Source: Hyphomicrobiales bacterium
Lineage (GTDB): Bacteria > Pseudomonadota > Alphaproteobacteria > Rhizobiales > Xanthobacteraceae
Direction: 5' to 3'
Length of the DNA: 17,385 nucleotides
NCBI GenBank assembly: GCA_016210825.1
Contig: JACQTM010000291.1
Coordinates: 1-17,385, forward strand
Shown: one piece after another, positions 1 to 7,211 of the stretch
Layout: each line of letters opens with the position of its first letter
Position numbering within the stretch: position 1 is the stretch's first letter
The notes under the pieces: model-generated
What the model was told of the DNA's origin: nothing
Database searches by the model: none
The model's input: only the letters and a program-made list of their open reading frames with translations
Position numbers and translations under genes: made by a program

Positions 1-258
1 GACGGTTTTCGCATCGCCGAGGAGGATTTAAAGCTGCGCGGCGAAGGTGACGTGCTCGGGACACGCCAGAGCGGCATGCCGGGTTTTCGCGTGGCGCGCA
101 TCGAGACACACGGCGCGCTGCTTGCGCCAGCGCGTGACGACGCCATGCTGATCCTTTCACGCGACCCGTCGCTGACGAGCGAACGCGGACAGGCGTTGCG
201 CCACCTGCTTTACATTTTCGAACGCGACGAAGCTATCGGCCTCATTCGCGCGGGATGA
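1..258 (+). CDS. recG: ATP-dependent DNA helicase RecG, C-terminal end (5' truncated by window)
   Basis: This open frame runs from the first base of the window to a TGA, giving the last 85 residues of a larger protein. It opens with DGFRIAEEDLKLRGEGDVLG followed by TRQSG and MPGFRVA. That is the conserved end of the second helicase domain of RecG (also seen in Mfd-type helicases), where the E-DL-RG-G--G-QSG pattern is characteristic. The remainder is the short helical RecG tail. RecG is a cytoplasmic branch-migration helicase that remodels stalled replication forks and Holliday junctions. The start lies outside the window. The gene converges on the DUF805 gene with only 9 bp between the stop codons, and no terminator hairpin fits in that gap. 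RecG next to DUF502 and glmS-glmU is, to my knowledge, a common arrangement in this group. The family assignment is secure; only the fragment's N-terminal extent is unknown. Confidence 0.9.
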   Translation, partial: DGFRIAEEDLKLRGEGDVLGTRQSGMPGFRVARIETHGALLAPARDDAMLILSRDPSLTSERGQALRHLLYIFERDEAIGLIRAG

Positions 259-267
259 TGGCGGTGA

Positions 268-627
268 TTAGCTGAACGGATCCGGACCATAACGGTTGGA
301 TCCGTCGGTTCCCTTAAGGCAAGCCCAATAAATCAGCACGAAAACTCCGATGATCGTAAAGACGATCAACCACCACCACCCGGTCCGATCAATATCGTGG
401 AGCCGCCGAAAGCCGATGGCCAGCCCAGGCAGAAACGTCACGATACCAGCGATCAGGTTGATCGGCGACAACTCGCTCTCCCCGAAAATAACGGCGTCAA
501 GAAGCGCGGTCACAACACCGAGAAGGAGAACGAACAACACCCAATACCAATATTCAGAACGCCGCGCGCGGCCGGAGAAATTGATGTAATTGCGGAAACC
601 GGAAGCAATTGCCTCAAGAAAGTTCAT
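268..627 (-). CDS. DUF805 family small membrane protein
   Basis: A 119-residue inner-membrane protein. It begins MNFLEAIASGFRNYINFSGR followed by ARRSEYWYWVLF, which is the DUF805 signature (F-G-R-SR-E-WY). Three hydrophobic stretches follow at about residues 27-47, 55-75 and 84-103. The family motif GFRRLHDIDRTGWW lies between the second and third. The tail GTDGSNRYGPDPF is the typical DUF805 C-terminus. The biochemical role of DUF805 is unknown. The start is supported by a GCAGGAC ribosome site four bases upstream of the ATG. It lies 49 bp downstream of the DUF502 gene on the same strand and may be the last cistron of the glmU-glmS-DUF502 run. Its 3' end converges on recG. Confidence 0.88.
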   Translation of the reverse strand: MNFLEAIASGFRNYINFSGRARRSEYWYWVLFVLLLGVVTALLDAVIFGESELSPINLIAGIVTFLPGLAIGFRRLHDIDRTGWWWLIVFTIIGVFVLIYWACLKGTDGSNRYGPDPFS

Positions 628-676
628 TGTCCTGCACCACGAAAAAGATGGAAAAGACCGCGGATACCACTGCCAA

Positions 677-1444
677 TTACTTCACGGCCTCCTTCGCCCG
701 ATTTTGGCGTACGGCTTGCGCGGTCCGTGCGGTGGCCGCGAGGGAGTTTACATTTTTTTGCGAATTTCCATTGGGCTGAACCATTCCCGCCGACATAATA
801 AGCGTCGCCGCCGCCTCCACGGGAATGTCGAGCTCGATGATGTCCTTGCGCGGCATATAGAAAAAGAAACCAGTTGTCGGGTTGGGCGTACACGGCATAA
901 AGACCGAAATCTGCTCTTCGTCGCCCGGCAATTGCGCCGCAATGTCAGCACTCGGCGGCTGAGAAATAAAAACGAGCGACCACATCCCCGGGGCTGGAAA
1001 CTCCACAAGCCCGACTTTGCGGAAACTCGTGCCGGACTTTGAGAACAGCATGGTGAAGACCTGCTTCACGGTCTTGTAGATCGGCCGCACGATGGGCATA
1101 CGGTCGAGCAGACTTTCCCCGAGATGTAGCAGCGTCCTACCGACGATGTTCGCGGTTAGGAAGCCGAGCATGGTGAGAGCAAAAAATGCGATAACGAGGC
1201 CCGACCCTGGAATTTTCCACGGCAGGTAGGTCTCCGGACGATAAATGTCGGGAACGAATGGCCGCACCAGATCGTCCACCCAGGTAATGAACGACCAGAT
1301 CAGCCACGCAGTAATCGCCAATGGACCCGCAACCACAAGGCCGGTCAGGAAATAATTGCGCAAGCGCCCGCCGATCCCGACCGGTGGCTGATCAATCTCG
1401 ATGATATCCGGCGGCGCGGATTGCGGGTGCTGTTCGGTCGTCAT
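677..1444 (-). CDS. DUF502 domain-containing membrane protein
   Basis: A 255-residue protein with a short cytoplasmic N-terminus and two membrane segments: about residues 32-55 (ending in SFITWVDDLVRPFVP) and 80-102 (through LGFLTANIVGRTLL). A hydrophilic domain follows. The linker G-R-LL---E-LL-R-P-VR-IY-TVKQ (about residues 103-130) is the hallmark of DUF502. The 'VFMPCTPNPTTGFFF' stretch in the C-terminal half is also family-typical. The function is unknown; plant and bacterial homologues are described only as membrane proteins. It lies 83 bp downstream of glmS on the same strand. No strong ribosome site precedes the chosen ATG (nearest purine-rich stretch ACGCAAGCG), so translation may be weak or coupled. 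Family call is firm, role unassigned. Confidence 0.88.
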   Translation of the reverse strand: MTTEQHPQSAPPDIIEIDQPPVGIGGRLRNYFLTGLVVAGPLAITAWLIWSFITWVDDLVRPFVPDIYRPETYLPWKIPGSGLVIAFFALTMLGFLTANIVGRTLLHLGESLLDRMPIVRPIYKTVKQVFTMLFSKSGTSFRKVGLVEFPAPGMWSLVFISQPPSADIAAQLPGDEEQISVFMPCTPNPTTGFFFYMPRKDIIELDIPVEAAATLIMSAGMVQPNGNSQKNVNSLAATARTAQAVRQNRAKEAVK

Positions 1445-1527
1445 CGCTTGCGTAAGGCTGTCGCTATCCGGCCATTATAGAGGGAGCGGCGGCGCAAACC
1501 TATGCATGTTTGCGAGGACTACGTTGC

Positions 1528-3354
1528 TCACTCGACGGTCACGGATTTCGCGAGATTGCGCGGCTGGTCGATATCGGTCCCAAGGTTGATCGCGGCGTGG
1601 TAGGCGAGCAGCTGCATCGGGACCGCGTAAACCAGCGGGGTGACGGTAGCCGGCATGTCGGGTAGGACCAGCGTTTCCATGGATGAAACTGTCGCCTCGC
1701 GCTCTCCCTTGGCATCCGTCATCAGGATGATGCGCCCGCCGCGCGCGGCGACTTCTTGCATATTGGAGACCGTTTTCTCGAACACTTTATCGAACGGCGC
1801 GATGACGATAACGGGAACGCTTTCGTCGATCAGGGCGATCGGCCCATGCTTGAGCTCGCCCGCCGCATAGCCCTCCGCGTGGATATAGGAAATTTCCTTC
1901 AACTTAAGTGCGCCTTCGAGCGCCAATGGATAGCTCGTGCCACGGCCAAGATAGAGAACGTCGCGGCTCTTCGACAAATCACGCGAGAGATGCTCTATCC
2001 TCGTTTCGAGTGCCAGGGCCTCATTCATGTGGCGTGGCACTCCGATCAGGGCGCGCACGAGGCGGCTTTCATCAATCGCCGAAAGCACGCCGCGGGCGCG
2101 GCCAGCGGCGATCGCGAGACATGCCAGCACCGCAAGCTGGCAGGTGAACGCCTTGGTCGACGCAACGCCAATCTCAGGGCCGGCAAGCGTCGGCATCACG
2201 ACTTCACTTTCCCGGGCGATCGTCGACGTCGCGACATTCACCACCGACATCACATGCTGCTTGTGCTCACGCGCATATCGCAGCGACGCAAGCGTATCCG
2301 CTGTCTCGCCCGATTGGGAAACGAAAATAGCAAGATCACCGGCGCGCATCGGCGCCTCACGATAGCGGAATTCGGAAGCGACATCGATCTCGACTGGCAA
2401 TCGCGCGAAATGCTCAAACCAATATTTGCCGACAAGTCCCGCATAATACGCCGTGCCGCAGGCCGATATCGAGATGCGTTCGAGCGCACGAAAATCGAAG
2501 GGCAATTTCCCCGGCAGCGCCACTCGTTCCGCCGTCATGTCAAGATAATGCGAGAGCGTGTGCGCTACGACTTCCGGTTGCTCGTGAATTTCCTTCGCCA
2601 TGAAATGGCGATGATTGCCCTTGTCGATGATGAAGGCGGACGAACCAGTCTTGACGATGCTGCGCGCCACGATATTGCCCTCGGCGTCATGGATCTCGAC
2701 ACCACCATGGCGCACCACCGCCCAGTCGCCGTCCTCCAGATAACTGATCGTATCCGTGAATGGAGCGAGCGCGATCGCGTCTGAACCGAGATACATCTCG
2801 CCCTTGCCGTGCCCGATGGCGAGCGGCGAGCCCTTGCGTGCGCCGACGAGTAGATCCTCTTCACCTTCGAATAAAAATGCCAGTGCGAATGCACCGCGCA
2901 GTCGCGGCAATGTTGCGCGTACCGCCTCGACCGGCGAGCGGCCTTTCTTCATTTCGGCGGTAACGAGATGCGCAACGACTTCAGTATCCGTATCAGATCC
3001 GAAATTCACGCCGCTTTTTGCGAGCTCATCGCGTAGTTCGCGGAAATTCTCAATGATGCCGTTGTGGACGACGGCAAGGTGTTCGGTCGCGTGCGGATGG
3101 GCGTTGCTTTCGGTTGGTCGGCCATGGGTCGCCCAGCGCGTGTGTCCGATGCCGATGGCGCCCTTGAGCGGTTCGCGCGCAAGCTTGGTCTCCAAATTCT
3201 TCAGCTTGCCTTCGGCGCGACGCCGCATCAGCCGGCCGCCCTCGAGTGTGGCGATGCCGGCTGAATCGTAACCGCGATATTCGAGGCGCTTGAGCGCGTC
3301 GAGCAAATGGCCCGCGACTGGTTTGACGCCGAGAATACCGACGATTCCGCACAT
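1528..3354 (-). CDS. glmS: Glutamine--fructose-6-phosphate aminotransferase (isomerizing), GlmS
   Basis: A 608-residue cytoplasmic enzyme that makes glucosamine-6-phosphate from fructose-6-phosphate and glutamine, the first committed step to UDP-GlcNAc for peptidoglycan and LPS. The N-terminal class-II glutaminase domain starts MCGIVGILG, with Cys2 the nucleophile after Met removal. It has GHTRWATHG at residues 70-78 and HNG at 97-99, which bind the glutamine substrate. Two SIS sugar-isomerase domains follow, the first with SACGTAYYAG and SQSGETADT. The protein ends DQPRNLAKSVTVE, the standard active-site tail of the family. Length matches the usual ~608. AGGAGA lies about 12 bases upstream of the ATG, a rather long spacing. 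The gene is 125 bp downstream of glmU on the same strand; that gap carries two hairpins. No glmS ribozyme is visible, as expected outside Firmicutes. Confidence 0.97.
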   Translation of the reverse strand: MCGIVGILGVKPVAGHLLDALKRLEYRGYDSAGIATLEGGRLMRRRAEGKLKNLETKLAREPLKGAIGIGHTRWATHGRPTESNAHPHATEHLAVVHNGIIENFRELRDELAKSGVNFGSDTDTEVVAHLVTAEMKKGRSPVEAVRATLPRLRGAFALAFLFEGEEDLLVGARKGSPLAIGHGKGEMYLGSDAIALAPFTDTISYLEDGDWAVVRHGGVEIHDAEGNIVARSIVKTGSSAFIIDKGNHRHFMAKEIHEQPEVVAHTLSHYLDMTAERVALPGKLPFDFRALERISISACGTAYYAGLVGKYWFEHFARLPVEIDVASEFRYREAPMRAGDLAIFVSQSGETADTLASLRYAREHKQHVMSVVNVATSTIARESEVVMPTLAGPEIGVASTKAFTCQLAVLACLAIAAGRARGVLSAIDESRLVRALIGVPRHMNEALALETRIEHLSRDLSKSRDVLYLGRGTSYPLALEGALKLKEISYIHAEGYAAGELKHGPIALIDESVPVIVIAPFDKVFEKTVSNMQEVAARGGRIILMTDAKGEREATVSSMETLVLPDMPATVTPLVYAVPMQLLAYHAAINLGTDIDQPRNLAKSVTVE

Positions 3355-3406
3355 GGAAAGCGTTTATCTCCTGGCGCGGCCAGCGCGCTCACTCAACCCG
3401 TTACCA

Positions 3407-3424
3407 CGCCCATTAAGATGGGCG
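3407..3424 (-). other. Hairpin in the glmU-glmS intergenic gap (7-bp stem)
   Basis: A perfect inverted repeat CGCCCAT-TAAG-ATGGGCG with a four-base loop, about 53 bases before the glmS start on the transcribed strand. No T-run follows it in either direction, so it does not look like a complete intrinsic terminator. It could be an RNA processing, stability or leader element in a glmU-glmS transcript; that is inference. Confidence 0.5.
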
Positions 3425-3464
3425 GCCAATATTAAGGAAATCAAAATCCATTTCGCTCTGTCAC

Positions 3465-3480
3465 AGGCGGTTTGCCGCCT
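3465..3480 (-). other. Hairpin directly after the glmU stop codon (6-bp stem)
   Basis: AGGCGG-TTTG-CCGCCT forms a perfect six-base stem with a four-base loop, touching the last base of the glmU stop codon. On the minus strand it is followed by GTGACAG, not a T-run, so it is at best a weak terminator and may protect the 3' end of a processed glmU transcript. Confidence 0.45.
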
Positions 3481-4844
3481 CAATCGTCCTTGTCGTCGGC
3501 CTTTGTGCCCTTGTCCTTGCGTCTTCGCAAGCGCGCGGCAAATCCTTCCTTAACCACTTGACGGCCGCGCGCAATGGCAAGCGCATCAGCCGGCACGTCC
3601 GAGGTAATGACGGAACCGGAGGCAATATAGGCGCCATCGCCAATCTTTACCGGCGCGACCAGCGCCGAATTGGATCCGATGAACGCGCCGGCGCCAATTT
3701 CGGTGCGATGCTTGGAAAAACCATCGAAATTGCACGTGATGGTTCCAGCGCCGATATTGGCTTCGGCGCCCACTTGAGTGTCGCCGATATAGGTTAGATG
3801 ATTGGCCTTCGCACCGTCTTCCAAGACGGCTGCCTTCACCTCGACGAAATTTCCGATACGCGCGCCCTTGCCGAGCTTAGTACCCGGGCGAAGGCGCGCG
3901 AAGGGCCCGACCGAAGCGCCTTCTCCTACATGCGCGCCAACGAGATGCGAAAAGGAATGGATTACCGCGTTATTTTCCACGATCACGTCCGGTCCAAAAA
4001 AAACATATGGCTCGACGGTAACGTCCCGACCGAGCTTGGTGTCAGCGGAGAGAAACACGGTTTCCGGCGCTGTCATGGTGACGCCCTTTTCGAGCGCCGC
4101 CTTGCGTAGGCGTCGCTGCATTATCGCTTCGGCTTCGGCAAGTTGAGCTTTGGTGTTGATGCCGCGCACGTCATCCTCCTCGATTTCGATCGCAACCGCC
4201 CGTAACCCAATCTTGCAAGCGATGTCCACGGAATCCGTGAGATAAAATTCCTTCTTGCGATTGTCGTTTCCAATCCGCGTTAGAATATCAAGCGCAGTGC
4301 CGCCTGCGAACGCCATCAACCCGCCATTGCAAAGCCCAATCGCGCGCTCTTCGTCACTCGCATCATGCTCCTCGCGAATAGCGACAAGCTTGCCCTGCTT
4401 CATCACCAGCCGACCATAACCGGAGGGTTCGGTGGTTTTAAAACCAGCCACCGCGACGGAGAAATCATCGGCCACTGCCTGTCGCATGCGAATGAGTGTT
4501 TCAGCGCGCACAAGTGGTGTGTCGCCGAAGATCACAAGCACATCGGCACTACTCCGCTCCAAGACGGCTTTCGCTGCGAGAACAGCGTGCGCTGTGCCAC
4601 GGCGTTCCGACTGCATGAAAACATCCGCGTGCGGTTCCCAGCGCTTGGCTTCGACCGAGACTTGATCGGCAGCTGGCCCAATGACCACGGCCGTCGCCGT
4701 TACGCCGGCATCGCTAACCGCCGCAAGCACATGACCAAGCATCGAGCGTCCCGCAATCGTATGCAGAACCTTGGGCTTCGCCGAGTGCATTCGCGTGCCT
4801 TCGCCTGCGGCGAGCACGATTGATAGGGAGGCTTTTGCATTCAT
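3480..4844 (-). CDS. glmU: Bifunctional UDP-N-acetylglucosamine diphosphorylase / glucosamine-1-phosphate N-acetyltransferase, GlmU
   Basis: A 454-residue cytoplasmic enzyme catalysing the last two steps to UDP-GlcNAc. The N-terminal uridylyltransferase domain carries LAAGEGTRM (residues 11-19) with the nucleotide-binding Lys25 and the metal-site stretch IFGDTPL (105-111). The C-terminal half is a left-handed beta-helix of hexapeptide repeats. It contains YIGDTQVGAEANIGAG and TITCNFDG of the acetyltransferase site, with the conserved His just before YIGD. The frame opens at 4868, but the second ATG at 4844 is preferred. AGAGGT sits six bases upstream of it, and MNAKASLSIVLAAGEG is the usual family N-terminus. 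The tail is rich in Arg, Lys and Asp, as often seen. It is first in the minus-strand run leading to glmS, and it diverges from the SPOR-like gene across 150 bp, where its promoter should lie. Confidence 0.96.
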   Translation of the reverse strand: MNAKASLSIVLAAGEGTRMHSAKPKVLHTIAGRSMLGHVLAAVSDAGVTATAVVIGPAADQVSVEAKRWEPHADVFMQSERRGTAHAVLAAKAVLERSSADVLVIFGDTPLVRAETLIRMRQAVADDFSVAVAGFKTTEPSGYGRLVMKQGKLVAIREEHDASDEERAIGLCNGGLMAFAGGTALDILTRIGNDNRKKEFYLTDSVDIACKIGLRAVAIEIEEDDVRGINTKAQLAEAEAIMQRRLRKAALEKGVTMTAPETVFLSADTKLGRDVTVEPYVFFGPDVIVENNAVIHSFSHLVGAHVGEGASVGPFARLRPGTKLGKGARIGNFVEVKAAVLEDGAKANHLTYIGDTQVGAEANIGAGTITCNFDGFSKHRTEIGAGAFIGSNSALVAPVKIGDGAYIASGSVITSDVPADALAIARGRQVVKEGFAARLRRRKDKGTKADDKDD

Positions 4845-4994
4845 CGGCACCTCTGCCGGACCCAACATACTGGCGCCGTCATAGCCGAATCCGGCCGATC
4901 CGGGGAAGTGTCCGATCTATCGGCACCTGGCGGCGATGTAGGCTGGTTCCTGCTATCATTTTCATGTCTGATTCGGCGGATTCGCAGAGGCCTG

Positions 4995-5849
4995 ATGGCG
5001 AGACTAACCGGCCGCGCACACTTTGCGATGCAAGACGATCCTTTCGACACACCAGCGCTCTTACGCCTTGGCTTATGGGGCGCCGCTGCCGTGTTTGCCC
5101 TGATCCTTGCAGTCGCCGCCGCACGCTCAGATATCGGCAACCGACGTCTTGTATACGCCTACGCGGCGATCACGACCCCGCCGGGGGTCGAGCGGGAGCG
5201 GGCATCCGCCGTGGCAAATGTGACGCGCCCGCTGATTGCTGATCCCGAAGGCCGCCGCCTGATCGAGGCTGTGCATGCACTGACTGCCGATCGTGATCGT
5301 TTGTTGGCACGGCTCGGCATGCTTGAGCGCAATCTCGACGACATGACCGGATCAATCAACCGGCCCGTAACACTGGCCAATGAGTCGGCGATGACGACAC
5401 GGTCCGAGGAGGCTCCGGCTCTCAGCGCGCGATCCGCCAGTGCGACAGCCGTCGCTCCAAAGGGCAACACCGAAGTTAACACAACGCCCGCGACCGCACC
5501 GGGCGTGCGTGTGGCAAATGCTCATGCCATAGCTCGCGGTGAGGCGCCGCCATCGGATTCAACGGCAACCAAGACGGAATTTGGCGTTGATATCGGCGGA
5601 GCGACAACTATTGAGAAATTGCGCGCCATCTGGCTCGCCGAGCGAACCGCCCACACAGCACTCTTGCGCGATATGCGGCCCGTAGTCGCCGTGCGCCAAG
5701 GCAACAAGCAGGGTGCCACGGATTTACGGCTCGTTGTCGGTCCGCTCGCCAACGCCAGCGCGGCCGCGCGACTTTGCGCGAGGCTTGCATCAGCGGGCTT
5801 GCACTGCACGCCCTCGGTGTATGATGGTCAAAAGCTTTCGGTGCGTTGA
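4995..5849 (+). CDS. Membrane-anchored protein with a C-terminal SPOR-like domain
   Basis: A 284-residue protein. The open frame begins at 4908, but the ATG at 4995 is preferred because GCAGAGG lies four bases upstream and the extra N-terminal residues look non-coding. A short cytoplasmic head is followed by one membrane helix at about residues 22-43, then a long low-complexity Ala/Thr/Ser-rich periplasmic linker (about 120-200). The end reads DLRLVVGPLANASAAARLCA followed by RLASAGLHCTP. This has the pattern of a SPOR repeat (a residue-rich strand, a G-x-L/F turn, then a helix with A---C--L), the fold that binds denuded peptidoglycan glycan strands at division sites. A predicted coiled stretch near residues 95-120 (HALTADRDRLLARLGMLERN) precedes the linker. 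The domain call is by pattern only. Divergent from glmU; a role in envelope or division is inferred. Confidence 0.7.
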   Translation: MARLTGRAHFAMQDDPFDTPALLRLGLWGAAAVFALILAVAAARSDIGNRRLVYAYAAITTPPGVERERASAVANVTRPLIADPEGRRLIEAVHALTADRDRLLARLGMLERNLDDMTGSINRPVTLANESAMTTRSEEAPALSARSASATAVAPKGNTEVNTTPATAPGVRVANAHAIARGEAPPSDSTATKTEFGVDIGGATTIEKLRAIWLAERTAHTALLRDMRPVVAVRQGNKQGATDLRLVVGPLANASAAARLCARLASAGLHCTPSVYDGQKLSVR

Positions 5850-5875
5850 AATTTCCACATTCGAATTCTAATCGC

Positions 5876-6778
5876 ATGAACAACCGCTGGACGCCTTATC
5901 TTGCGCTGGCGGTGATGCCGCTGTTTTTCGTTTCAAATCTCATCATCTGACGTGTTGCAGTTGCGACGGTGCCACCTTGGACACTTGCTTTCCTGCGCTG
6001 GGTGCTCGCCTGTCTGATCCTCGCGCCTTTCGCATTGGGACAGATCCGCGCGCGCGCACGCGCGATTCGTACCGAATGGCACCGCATCGTCCTACTTGGA
6101 TTTCTCGGAATGTGGATTTCCGGCGGTGTTGTCTATCTCTCATTGCAATTCACCACCGCCACGAACGCGACCTTGATCTACACCGTCTCTCCCGCGCTCG
6201 TCGTTTTGTTTGCGGCAATTCTAGCTCGGCGGCCGCTACTACTGATGCAGGCGCTCGGTGTTATGTTCGGCGTCGCTGGTGTTGCCATCATTGTCCTTGA
6301 AGGCGATCTTACCGCGGTTGGTAGTTTGGATTTCAATCGCGGCGACCTTGGCATGATCGCAGCGGCCATTGCTTGGGCGATCTATTCGCTTGTTCTCAAG
6401 CGCAGTGCCCTCGATGCAATTCCGACTTTGGCTTTGTTCTTTGCGATCGCAATTGCCGGCATGATTACGCTCACGTCGCTCATGGCTTACGAGGCGGTAA
6501 CAGTGGGTCGCTTTCCAATAACGCTGAATTCCTGGATCAGCATCTTAGGGCTTGCGATCTTCCCATCCGTGCTCTCATTCTCTTTCTATCAATATGGCAT
6601 CAAGACGGTTGGCCCCTCGAGCACGGCGATCTTCATGTGTCTCTTGCCGCCCTATGGCGTAATGTTAGCGGTCGTATTTCTCGGCGAACGGTTGCACCTT
6701 TATCACTGGGTCGGATTTGCAATGGTGCTGGGCGGCGTAATACTCGCAACGAGCGCCGAATTGCGCCCGCGGTTGTGA
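5876..6778 (+). pseudogene. DMT/EamA family transporter interrupted by an in-frame TGA at codon 25
   Basis: From the ATG at 5876 the frame reads MNNRWTPYLALAVMPLFFVS NLII, then TGA at 5948-5950. It continues in the same frame, without a further stop, to 6778. Across the stop the protein reads as an EamA drug/metabolite transporter: first helix with the SNLII-x-R motif, then VPPWTLAFLRW, and about ten membrane helices in two repeats (second EamA repeat from roughly 6330). In the family the residue after 'NLII/NLVI' is Gly, so TGA most simply derives from GGA by one base change. Full length would be 300 codons, which is normal. A GTG at 5969 could restart translation and give 269 residues lacking the first helix. 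The substrate of this exporter-like family cannot be told. It lies 26 bp after the SPOR-like gene. It could be a true pseudogene, a restart product, or a base error in the sequence. Confidence 0.75.
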
Positions 6779-6812
6779 TCCGCGGTTGCAGCGAACACCG
6801 GTCACCGGCACT

Positions 6813-7211
6813 ATGATCGCAATGATCGACCCGAGACCCCGGCCCTTCAGTCCGACCGCGCGACAGATCAATTGGCTACTGGTTGTCGGATTTCTGTCGC
6901 TCGGTTACGCGCTTTACATTCGGTATCTCGCCATCGAGCTATCGACGGTAGGCCTTGCGTGCGATGCCGGGCTGCCGACTTGGTTGTGCGCGATACGGCG
7001 GCTGGTGACGGTCCTGTTCAACAATTCCGTGTTTGGACTGGCCGCGCTTGCTGCCGCGGTTCTCAATTTCGTCCGCCCTTCAATTGTTTTATTCGCATTC
7101 ACGCTCGCTGCCGCCGGATTCGGCATCGTACTCTATAACGTCATACTGTCTTCGCTTGCGATCGCGCTCTTAATACTCAGTCTTGCACGTCCCGTACCCG
7201 AAACAGAGTGA
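6813..7211 (+). CDS. Small multi-pass membrane protein of unknown function
   Basis: A 132-residue protein with about four hydrophobic segments: near residues 20-38, 68-85, 88-108 and 110-128. A two-cysteine loop (ACDAGLPTWLCAIRR) sits between the first and second. Start choice is uncertain: a TTG at 6786, ATG at 6813 and ATG at 6822 are in frame and none has a clear ribosome site. The ATG at 6813 is a compromise. I do not recognise a named family. Its last 35 bases overlap the 3' end of the convergent ndvC gene, so the two transcripts would be complementary there. It follows the disrupted transporter by 34 bp and could be co-transcribed with it. The periplasm-facing Cys pair might form a disulfide; that is inference. 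Coding is supported by the membrane-protein composition and the absence of a better frame. Confidence 0.7.
   Translation: MIAMIDPRPRPFSPTARQINWLLVVGFLSLGYALYIRYLAIELSTVGLACDAGLPTWLCAIRRLVTVLFNNSVFGLAALAAAVLNFVRPSIVLFAFTLAAAGFGIVLYNVILSSLAIALLILSLARPVPETE

Noticed and set aside
1756..2784. A 342-codon plus-strand frame opposite glmS.
   Set aside because: It lies entirely antisense to an unambiguous glmS and is rich in Arg and His, typical of a shadow frame in GC-rich DNA.
3355..3479. glmS ribozyme/riboswitch upstream of glmS.
   Set aside because: The 125-bp gap is too short and shows none of the ribozyme core. That element is known from Gram-positive bacteria.
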